Made by a program: the position numbers and the translations under genes
Shown here: one piece after another, positions 1 through 7,611 of the stretch
Layout: the number at the start of each line of letters is the position of its first letter
Numbering within the stretch: the stretch's first letter is position 1
DNA from: UBA6136 sp964344495
GTDB taxonomy: Bacteria; Pseudomonadota; Gammaproteobacteria; Methylococcales; Methylococcaceae
Direction of reading: 5' to 3'
Length of the DNA: 13,107 bases
Assembly (NCBI GenBank): GCA_964344495.1
Contig: CAYFNI010000066.1
Coordinates: forward strand, 1 to 13,107
Notes under the pieces: generated by a model
What the model was told of the DNA's origin: nothing
Seen by the model: the letters and a program-made list of their open reading frames with translations, nothing else
Database searches by the model: none

Positions 1-7
1 GCGGATT

Positions 8-700
8 TCAGGTCTTCAAGCCGAACTCTTCAGCCAGCTTGGCCAGCATTTTTTCGGCCGCCGCCTGTTCGGCGCGTTTGCGGGATGACCCCTGCCCTTC
101 ACACACCTCATCGGTCAGGGAGACCTGACATTCGACCACGAAACTCTGGTCATGCGGTTGACCGACCACGGAACGCAGCGTGTAGGCCGGGAGTTGCAGA
201 CCGCGCGCCTGCATGGATTCCTGCAGCCGGGTCTTGGGGTCTTTTTTCCAGTCCCGCAGTGACAGGCCGTCAATCTGCTCGCTAAACAGGCGCAGAATCC
301 ACTCCCGGCATGCCTCCATCCCCTGATCCAGCAAGAGGGCCCCAATCAGGGCCTCCATGGCATCGGAGAGAATTGAATCACGCCGATAACCGCCGCTCTT
401 GAGCTCACCCGAGCCGAGAATGAGGTAATCCCCCAACTGGAGCTGTCGGGCGATATTGGCCAGCGAGGTCTGATTGACCAGGGTAGCCCGAAGGCGGCTC
501 AGGACGCCCTCATCAGCCTGGGTGAATCTTTCGAACAGGCATTCGGCAATCACGAACCCCAGCACGGCGTCGCCCAGAAACTCCAGCCGCTCGTTGTTGT
601 CGGCATGGGCACTGCGATGGGTCAAGGCGCGACGGATCAACTCGGGCCGCGAGAAAGTGAGGCCCAGCGTGCGGGCCAGTTTGTCCGGATCGTGAATCAA
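8..700 (-). CDS. rnc: Ribonuclease III
   Basis: Cleaves double-stranded RNA in the cytoplasm, maturing rRNA precursors and processing structured mRNAs. The 230-residue protein has the usual bacterial length. The catalytic domain (about 1-148) carries the signature NERLEFLGDAV at 36-46. Metal-binding residues E37, E40, D44, D113 and E116 match the E. coli acidic cluster. A double-stranded-RNA-binding domain follows (about 154-224), with GQGSSRKRAEQAAAEKML near its end. The start is TTG at 700-698. It is the only start codon available, because an in-frame TGA lies five codons upstream. The TTG overlaps the DUF4845 stop in the tetranucleotide TTGA, which suggests translational coupling, and a GAGG lies 10 nt upstream. 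The stop is 7 bases from the window edge; era normally follows in this locus. Identity is firm. Confidence 0.97.
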   Translation of the reverse strand: MIHDPDKLARTLGLTFSRPELIRRALTHRSAHADNNERLEFLGDAVLGFVIAECLFERFTQADEGVLSRLRATLVNQTSLANIARQLQLGDYLILGSGELKSGGYRRDSILSDAMEALIGALLLDQGMEACREWILRLFSEQIDGLSLRDWKKDPKTRLQESMQARGLQLPAYTLRSVVGQPHDQSFVVECQVSLTDEVCEGQGSSRKRAEQAAAEKMLAKLAEEFGLKT

Positions 701-1083
701 TGCGGGGCCGCCTCAATGGAATCATCGAAGTGGATCAGCAGATCAATATTGCGGAACCAGGGCTGAGTGACGTCATAGCTGACGCGCAAGACAATGGTAC
801 GACCTTCGCGGCTGAGCAGGATGTCACGCGGGGTCACATGGGCAACGGCATCGACCATCCAGTGTTTCTGCAGTCGCTCGATCAAGGCCTCGCGGGGCAG
901 CGACGACCAGTCGGGCTGGGATTCAACCGACTCCAGTGCAGCCACGACCTTGTAGTGATTGAGATAGACCGGGATCAGTTTCAGCGCCAGGCTGCCGAGC
1001 AGACTGGCCACCAGCAGCATCACCAGCAGACCGGGTAAGCTCATGCCCTGCTGGCGTACAGTCATTCCGGCGGCCACGCGCAT
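697..1083 (-). CDS. DUF4845 single-pass membrane protein
   Basis: A 128-residue protein in the position (lepB-DUF4845-rnc) that this family occupies in Pseudomonas and relatives; its molecular role is not known to me. Residues 13-38 form one hydrophobic segment preceded by R10, giving a short cytoplasmic N-terminus and a periplasmic domain of about 90 residues by the positive-inside rule. The start of the segment, QGMSLPGLL (12-20), resembles the G-hydrophobic-S/T-L stretch of type IV prepilins, but position +5 is G rather than the usual E. The frame is open as far as 1200, but ATG at 1083 is preferred: GGAG lies 5 nt upstream, the longer version would overlap lepB by over 110 nt, and 128 residues suits the family. 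It begins 2 nt after the lepB stop and ends overlapping rnc by 4 nt. Confidence 0.85.
   Translation of the reverse strand: MRVAAGMTVRQQGMSLPGLLVMLLVASLLGSLALKLIPVYLNHYKVVAALESVESQPDWSSLPREALIERLQKHWMVDAVAHVTPRDILLSREGRTIVLRVSYDVTQPWFRNIDLLIHFDDSIEAAPH
711..714 (-). promoter_or_regulatory. Shine-Dalgarno for the TTG start of rnc
   Basis: GAGG on the minus strand lies 10 nt before the TTG start, inside the last codons of the DUF4845 gene. It supports TTG as the true start, since no ATG or GTG exists between the preceding in-frame stop and this codon. Confidence 0.55.
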
Positions 1084-1085
1084 GG

Positions 1086-1868
1086 TCACTCCAGAACCGT
1101 TCCGATCCGGTGGAAGGCAATTCCCGGCTTGCCGGAATCCCAACTCATCCAGATGAAAAAGGCCCGTCCGACCAGATTTTCCTCCGGCACCGCACCCCAA
1201 AACCGGCTGTCGTTACTGTTATCCCGGTTGTCACCCATGACGAAGTATTGACCCGCCGGGACAATAAATTCACCCTCACGCGCGGATGGATCGCCGGACC
1301 TGACCAGAATGTCATGGCGAATGTTGCCGAGTTCCTCGTTGAGCAGCACCTCGCCGTCGGTTTCACCGGCCTGACTCCCTCCCTCGTACAAACCCAGCGA
1401 CGTCTGCTTGACGGGTTCCCCGTTCACGAACACTTGCTTGTGGTAGTACCCGATCCGGTCACCCGGCAATCCGACCACCCGCTTGATGTAGTCGATGGTC
1501 GGATCTTTGGGGAAGCGAAAAACCACGATATCGCCCCGCTGCGGCGCGCCGTTCTCGATCACCTTGGTATTCAGGACCGGCAACCGGACGCCATAGGCAA
1601 ACTTGTTGACGAGGATAAAGTCACCGACCAGGAGGGTCGGCATCATCGAGCCCGAGGGGATCCGGAATGGCTCGGCCAGAAAGGAGCGCAGCAACAGAAC
1701 CACCAGCACCACCGGGAAGAACGACCGGGCATATTCCACCAGCATCGGTTCCGTCGCCGCCGGGTCGACCGGCTGTGGGCGCAACCGCTGCATCAGGGCG
1801 TACAGCCCCCAGATGGTTCCGGTCACCGCCGTCGCGACCACCAGAAAGAACGAAAAGTCGTAATCCAT
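1086..1868 (-). CDS. lepB: Signal peptidase I
   Basis: Inner-membrane serine/lysine endopeptidase that removes signal peptides from exported preproteins on the periplasmic face. In 260 residues, two membrane segments are visible (about 7-25 and 50-64). Box B is PSGSMMPTLLVGD, with nucleophile S74. DYIKRVVGLPGD holds the general base K129, and GDNRDNSNDSRFWG (212-225) is the conserved C-terminal box. The catalytic dyad is complete. The start ATG has AAGGA 8 nt upstream, inside the end of lepA, and only 4 nt separate the two genes, so they are co-transcribed. The exported proteins encoded upstream in the same block (MucB, MucD) would be expected clients of the Sec/LepB route; that is inference. 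Confidence 0.97.
   Translation of the reverse strand: MDYDFSFFLVVATAVTGTIWGLYALMQRLRPQPVDPAATEPMLVEYARSFFPVVLVVLLLRSFLAEPFRIPSGSMMPTLLVGDFILVNKFAYGVRLPVLNTKVIENGAPQRGDIVVFRFPKDPTIDYIKRVVGLPGDRIGYYHKQVFVNGEPVKQTSLGLYEGGSQAGETDGEVLLNEELGNIRHDILVRSGDPSAREGEFIVPAGQYFVMGDNRDNSNDSRFWGAVPEENLVGRAFFIWMSWDSGKPGIAFHRIGTVLE
1089..1092 (-). promoter_or_regulatory. Shine-Dalgarno deciding the DUF4845 start
   Basis: GGAG on the minus strand forms part of the last codons of lepB and lies 5 nt before ATG 1083. It selects this start over upstream in-frame candidates that would overlap lepB heavily. Confidence 0.6.
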
Positions 1869-1872
1869 GAAA

Positions 1873-3675
<1,803 letters not shown>

Positions 3676-3679
3676 TGCC

Positions 3680-5128
3680 TCAATCCTTGAGCTTCAATGC
3701 GAGGAATTGCGTTCCACCGCGCCGCTGGACCAGCAACGCAACCGTCTTGCCTTTCGGCAGGCTCGTCACCACCTCGCTAAAGTGCTTCGCGTCGCGGATC
3801 ATCACATCCTGCACCCGCAGAATCACATCTCCGCGGTGAATGCCAGCATCGGCTGCCACGCCGGGCTTGACGCCGACGATCAGCACGCCGCCGTTCTTGG
3901 GCAGTTCGAGCTGCTCGCGCTGTTCGGCGGTTGGGTCGGCAACCGCCACGTTGAGGCGGGCCACCATGTTGCCTGAAGTCGGTTCCTCGGTCGTGGCCAC
4001 GGCCGGTTCTTCATCCGGCAGCTTGCCGATCTTGATCGGCAGTTCAATGCTCTTGCCCTGACGCAACACCTTGAGACGCGCGGTTTCGCCAATCTTGGTC
4101 GTGCCCACCATCGGCGGCAACATGGACGAGGAATCGATCTCGCGGCCGTTGAAAGCCTCGATAATATCGCCAATCTGCAGTCCGGCCGCTTCAGCCGGAC
4201 TCTTGGGCAGAATCTTGGCCACCAGCGCGCCCTGGGGCTTTTTCATGCCGAACGATTCGGCCAGTTCACGCGTGACATCCTGAATCTGCACGCCCAGCCA
4301 GCCGCGCGATACTTTGCCCTGCGACTTGAGCTGGTCGACAACTTCCATTGCGACATCGATCGGGATGGCGAAGGACAGCCCCATGAAGCCACCGGTGCGA
4401 CTGTAAATCTGCGAGTTGACCCCCACGACCTCGCCCTCCAGATTGAACAGCGGCCCGCCGGAGTTGCCCGGATTGATGGCCACGTCGGTCTGAATGAACG
4501 GGACATAGTTGTCACTCGGCAGACTGCGACCCTTGGCGCTGACGATGCCGGCGGTGACGGAGTGGTCGAAACCGAACGGGGAGCCGATCGCCAGCACCCA
4601 CTCGCCAACCTTGAGCTTCTCCGACGAACCCATTTTAACGACCGGCAGGTCCTTGGCCTCCAGTTTGAGTAGCGCAATGTCACTGCGCTTGTCAGAGCCG
4701 ACGATCTTGGCCACGAATTCGCGCCGATCCTGCAGGCGTACCACGACCTCATCCGCATCCTTGATGACATGGTGATTGGTAATCACATAGCCATCAGCCG
4801 ACAGAATGAATCCGGAACCCAGGGATTTGGCTTCGTTAGGCTCGCCGCCGTCAGGACCGCCCGGCGCACCTGGCGCTCCGGGGCCGCCTTCACCAAAATA
4901 GCGGCGCAACAGCTCGTCAAACGGCGTTCCTTCAGGGACTTCCATACCCTCAGGCAATTGTGGCTGCATCTCATTGGCCGCGATCTTCTGGGTGGTGCTG
5001 ATATTCACCACGGCGGCATTGTTTTGCTCGACCAGACCGGTGAAGTCAGGCAACTGGGCGCGACAGACCGGCGCCAGAATCAGCAGCGACCAAATCAATG
5101 CGATAAGAGGCCATTTGGCTTTTAGCAT
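3680..5128 (-). CDS. mucD: Periplasmic Do-type serine protease/chaperone (MucD, DegP family)
   Basis: Degrades or refolds misfolded envelope proteins and, in Pseudomonas, restrains the AlgU stress response. In 482 residues: signal peptide 1-24 (hydrophobic core LIALIWSLLILAP, probable cleavage after A24), trypsin-like protease domain about 30-265, PDZ1 about 275-370 and PDZ2 about 385-480. The catalytic triad is complete: H120 in TNHHVIKDAD, D150 in RSDIALLKL, S223 in NPGNSGGPLFN. The loop before the protease core contains an unusual Gly/Pro-rich stretch at 79-95. The start ATG has GGAG 7 nt upstream. The gene follows mucB after 109 nt, the largest gap in the block, so a separate promoter is possible although none is clear. 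MucD is favoured over DegP/DegQ because of its position next to mucB; DegP-type nomenclature would also be acceptable. Confidence 0.95.
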   Translation of the reverse strand: MLKAKWPLIALIWSLLILAPVCRAQLPDFTGLVEQNNAAVVNISTTQKIAANEMQPQLPEGMEVPEGTPFDELLRRYFGEGGPGAPGAPGGPDGGEPNEAKSLGSGFILSADGYVITNHHVIKDADEVVVRLQDRREFVAKIVGSDKRSDIALLKLEAKDLPVVKMGSSEKLKVGEWVLAIGSPFGFDHSVTAGIVSAKGRSLPSDNYVPFIQTDVAINPGNSGGPLFNLEGEVVGVNSQIYSRTGGFMGLSFAIPIDVAMEVVDQLKSQGKVSRGWLGVQIQDVTRELAESFGMKKPQGALVAKILPKSPAEAAGLQIGDIIEAFNGREIDSSSMLPPMVGTTKIGETARLKVLRQGKSIELPIKIGKLPDEEPAVATTEEPTSGNMVARLNVAVADPTAEQREQLELPKNGGVLIVGVKPGVAADAGIHRGDVILRVQDVMIRDAKHFSEVVTSLPKGKTVALLVQRRGGTQFLALKLKD

Positions 5129-5139
5129 CGGGAAACTCC

Positions 5140-5154
5140 GAAGGAAATACCTTC
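5140..5154 (-). other. Small hairpin in the mucD leader
   Basis: The arms GAAGG and CCTTC form a 5-bp inverted repeat around a 5-nt loop, ending immediately before the GGAG Shine-Dalgarno of mucD. In RNA it might tune ribosome access. It is short and no U-tract follows, so it is not a terminator. Five-bp dyads arise by chance. Confidence 0.25.
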
Positions 5155-5222
5155 AATACGGGACAAGGTTGAATGGAAGGACAATGAGTTGAGGGCAGCC
5201 ATCGATACGTCTGGACCGGATC

Positions 5223-5238
5223 ATGCCCCGAGCGGCAT
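5223..5238 (-). other. Hairpin at the mucB stop codon
   Basis: ATGCC and GGCAT arms (5 bp, 6-nt loop) begin with the last base of the mucB stop codon. There is no following U-run, so this is not a classical terminator. It could act as a 3' end stabiliser or weak attenuator between the mucB and mucD parts of the transcript. The rest of the mucB-mucD gap (5129-5237) shows no convincing promoter. Confidence 0.25.
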
Positions 5239-6236
5239 CAATGAGGGAGTTGCTTCTGCTCCAGACCGCTGGCAATCATCTCGACAGTCTTGAGCGGGAC
5301 TTCGCCCATGACTGTCACAGAGAATCCATTGAGTGATACGGTATCGACGCTCACGGCACCGAGACGATGGGTTCCGGACTTGACCGCACCATCCTTTTTC
5401 TCGATATAAACAGAGACGGACGAGAACCCGTCACTCAACAGGATATGCTCGACCTGTTGCCCCGCAGGAGGGCGCTTGAGTACCGAATAAGCGATGATCT
5501 GAAACCCATCAGGGACCCGCCTGAGCGTCCAGTTCAAGCTCCGCAAGGGCAATGATTCCCGATGGCTGATCTGGCTGATGGCAGTGCGGGCGCGAGAAGA
5601 GGGCTCGAGATCTTCCCGGGCGATGGGGTCTTGGGTGTTGATGGTCGTGAACACCATTTGCTCGACCGACTGACCGTCTTCATTCAGCACATCCAGCTTG
5701 AGCGGCAGTTTGGATTGGGTGTCGACCCAGATCAGCCGGGAATAGCGGTAGCCATCCCGGGGCTCAAGCGCGATTACCTGCGTCAGCATGCCAGCCACAT
5801 ATTCCTGGCCTCGCAGGTTGACTTGATAAAACCGATCCAGCACCGTGGGATCTTCAGGCAGATCAATCAGCACCGAGTTCGCGGCCGGACGGGTTTCCAC
5901 CACGACCTGCTGGCCATCAGCAGAATAACGGGCCACGTTGCCATCGACCCGAACGACCTCGCGGAAGGGACTGTTCATTGACACCAGCCGTTCCCGCTCA
6001 TGGCCGTCAACTGCCTGATGGTAAAGCTTGAAGCTATCGACCTGCTGATCCTTGATGTAGGCAACAACCCCTTGGTAATTCAGGTTGGCGCTGGCCTTGC
6101 GCATACCCGTCAGCCACTGGAGCCCGGCCGGATACATTCCGGCGGACACTTCAGAGTGGGCCTGCCAGGGCAAGGCCGTCAGGACAAAAAACAATATTCC
6201 GGTGCGAGCAAACCTGCGGGTCACGTTGGGGATCAT
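5238..6236 (-). CDS. mucB: Periplasmic sigma-E regulator MucB/RseB
   Basis: Binds the periplasmic tail of the anti-sigma factor MucA/RseA and protects it from DegS/AlgW-type cleavage, releasing it in response to envelope stress signals. The 332-residue protein has an N-terminal signal peptide (basic VTRRFARTG, core ILFFVLTALPW, probable cleavage near A27-S28). A larger LolA-like domain (about 36-205) is followed by a smaller C-terminal domain (about 225-325), the two-domain MucB/RseB layout. The ATG lies 9 nt after the mucA stop, and only a weak CCGGA abuts it, so expression probably depends on coupling to mucA. It is in the same reading frame as mucA with a single TAA between them. No mucC/rseC gene follows; mucD comes next. 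Confidence 0.92.
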   Translation of the reverse strand: MIPNVTRRFARTGILFFVLTALPWQAHSEVSAGMYPAGLQWLTGMRKASANLNYQGVVAYIKDQQVDSFKLYHQAVDGHERERLVSMNSPFREVVRVDGNVARYSADGQQVVVETRPAANSVLIDLPEDPTVLDRFYQVNLRGQEYVAGMLTQVIALEPRDGYRYSRLIWVDTQSKLPLKLDVLNEDGQSVEQMVFTTINTQDPIAREDLEPSSRARTAISQISHRESLPLRSLNWTLRRVPDGFQIIAYSVLKRPPAGQQVEHILLSDGFSSVSVYIEKKDGAVKSGTHRLGAVSVDTVSLNGFSVTVMGEVPLKTVEMIASGLEQKQLPH

Positions 6237-6245
6237 TCCGGTTGG

Positions 6246-6764
6246 TTATCTCGCCGAAGAGCCACTGACCAGCCGGACGGATGGCAACATGCCCTGTGCG
6301 CCAGAGAGATACGCTGACTCATTGTGCATGGTGAGGAAATCGCGCAGATCCGGTTCCAGCCCTGCCCTGACAACCGGCGCTGACAACTCGACCTGGGCGA
6401 CGGACCCCGTGGTTTCGAGTGGCGAATGAAGATTGAGTGAACGGGCGGCAAACACGGCAAGCATCGCCATAGACGCCGCTAGTGCCAGACTGGCAAATTT
6501 TTCGCGGTGTTTCTGCTTCATGGCCCGGGGCGCGAACACGACCGGCTCATCGGCAATCGCTGCCTGCACTCGGCTGGCAAAATCCACATCAGGAATCAGC
6601 GGACGGGAGGACTGCATGAACTCGCGCGCCACAGCGTAGCGGTTCATCTTGGCATCGAGCGCCTTATCTTCACCCAGACGCGAGAGCAGGGCCAATGACT
6701 CGTGATAGCCTAATTCGTCGTCCAGCAATGCGCTCAGCTTTTCGTGGGTTTCTTGGTTATTCAT
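6246..6764 (-). CDS. mucA: Anti-sigma-E factor MucA/RseA
   Basis: An inner-membrane protein that holds AlgU inactive by its cytoplasmic domain and senses envelope stress through regulated proteolysis. In 172 residues: N-terminal anti-sigma domain (1-75, beginning MNNQETHEKLSALLDDELG), one membrane helix (about 90-108, FASLALAASMAMLAVFAA) and a periplasmic tail. From memory of P. aeruginosa MucA, the tail segment LRDFLTMHNESAYLSGAQGM and what follows (140-168) aligns with its YLRQHVQQSAVSG region, the part that contacts MucB. APVVRAGLE (129-137) aligns with GPAVLAGYS, where AlgW cuts between Ala and Gly; A134-G135 would be the equivalent bond. Translation start is supported by AAGGTGA 6 nt upstream, which contains the algU stop. 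The protein is intact, not a mucoidy-type truncation. Confidence 0.93.
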   Translation of the reverse strand: MNNQETHEKLSALLDDELGYHESLALLSRLGEDKALDAKMNRYAVAREFMQSSRPLIPDVDFASRVQAAIADEPVVFAPRAMKQKHREKFASLALAASMAMLAVFAARSLNLHSPLETTGSVAQVELSAPVVRAGLEPDLRDFLTMHNESAYLSGAQGMLPSVRLVSGSSAR

Positions 6765-6770
6765 GGTCGT

Positions 6771-6777
6771 TCACCTT
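6771..6777 (-). promoter_or_regulatory. mucA Shine-Dalgarno overlapping the algU stop
   Basis: AAGGTGA, 6 nt before the mucA ATG, includes the TGA stop of algU. This arrangement couples anti-sigma factor synthesis to sigma factor translation, which would help keep the two proteins in balance (inference). Confidence 0.65.
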
Positions 6778-7343
6778 AAAAGAGGTTCGAGGCGTTTGTC
6801 GATGGCTTCACGGGCGCGGAAGATCCGCGACCGAACCGTACCCACCGGACATCCCATTACCTGCGCGATCTCATCATAACTGAGTCCATCGAATTCTCGC
6901 AGCGTGATGGCAGTCCGCAACTCATCCGGCAGCTTGGCAAGCGCCTCCTGAATGGCGGCTCCGATTTCTTCGGTCAGCAGAATGCCCTCGGGGGTTTCGT
7001 AATTCCTCAGACGCCCACCGGACTCAAATTGTTCCGCGTCCTCGATATCTATTTCATCATCCGATGGCCGACGACTACGCATCGACAGATGATTCTTGGC
7101 CGTATTGATGGCGATACGGTAGAGCCAGGTATAAAAGGCACTCTCACCGCGGAACCCCGGCAAGGCCCGATAGGCTTTGATAAAAGTCTCCTGCGACACA
7201 TCCAAGGCCTCGTGCTGATCCTTGATGTACCGGTTGATGAGCTGGGCGATCTTGTACTGGTACTTACGAACCAGCACATCAAAGGCCTTTTTGTCGCCCT
7301 GCTGAACGCGCCTGACCAGCTCTTCGTCGAGTTCCTCTCCCAT
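6771..7343 (-). CDS. rpoE: RNA polymerase sigma factor AlgU/RpoE (sigma-E, ECF family)
   Basis: Directs RNA polymerase to envelope-stress promoters and is held inactive by the product of the next gene, MucA. In 190 residues: sigma region 2 (about 21-92) with the highly conserved FIKAYRALPGFRGESAFYTW and LYRIAINTAKNHL, a variable acidic linker (93-120), and region 4 (about 133-186) with LPDELRTAITLREFDGLSYD and a helix-turn-helix ending PVGTVRSRIFRAREAIDK. There is no C-terminal extension, so it is a minimal ECF sigma of the RpoE/AlgU group rather than another ECF class. ATG 7343 has AAGG 9 nt upstream. It is first in the minus-strand block and diverges from nadB, as in both E. coli and Pseudomonas. 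The gene is called algU or algT in Pseudomonas. Confidence 0.97.
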   Translation of the reverse strand: MGEELDEELVRRVQQGDKKAFDVLVRKYQYKIAQLINRYIKDQHEALDVSQETFIKAYRALPGFRGESAFYTWLYRIAINTAKNHLSMRSRRPSDDEIDIEDAEQFESGGRLRNYETPEGILLTEEIGAAIQEALAKLPDELRTAITLREFDGLSYDEIAQVMGCPVGTVRSRIFRAREAIDKRLEPLLR

Positions 7344-7424
7344 CTCAGGCAGCCTTAATCGTGGATATGCTCATGGTTCCTGGTCGTTTACCGTGCCAAC
7401 ATGGGAGGGATCACGCAAACGCCA

Positions 7425-7435
7425 TAGTCTGACTA
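7425..7435. other. Short palindrome in the algU leader region
   Basis: TAGTC-T-GACTA is a perfect 5-bp inverted repeat around one base, about 20-30 nt downstream of the predicted algU transcription start. It could be an operator half-site pair, but its size makes chance occurrence plausible. Confidence 0.2.
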
Positions 7436-7462
7436 ACGGGATCGAATCTGCCATCACAGCCC

Positions 7463-7491
7463 ATTATCGTCGTTTAGGGAATACCGTTCAA
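7463..7491 (-). promoter_or_regulatory. Sigma70-type promoter for the algU operon
   Basis: On the minus strand, TTGAAC (7491-7486) and GATAAT (7468-7463) are separated by exactly 17 nt, matching the -35 (4/6) and -10 (5/6) consensus. Initiation near 7456 would give a leader of roughly 110 nt before the algU ATG. This is the best promoter seen in the 268-bp nadB/algU gap. No convincing sigmaE-type (GGAACTT...TCTGA) site was found there. Confidence 0.5.
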
Positions 7492-7611
7492 TCCACTTCG
7501 ACTGTCTGGATGGAGGCCGGATCGTCAGCAGGGGAGACCCATCGCAGAAGAATGGCCCGCCGTGGCATTTTTCAGTAGGATGGCCTCTGCCCCCCATCAC
7601 CCCCAACAGCC

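Noticed and set aside
7352..7378. GGAACC followed by TTAAGG on the minus strand as a sigmaE promoter for algU
   Set aside because: The downstream element does not resemble TCTGA or TCAAA at any acceptable spacing, and the predicted start would fall at or inside the ribosome site.
7393..7578. 61-codon plus-strand frame (GTG start) in the nadB/algU gap
   Set aside because: It has no ribosome site and no domain or membrane signal, and it overlaps the predicted algU promoter; it is probably a chance frame.
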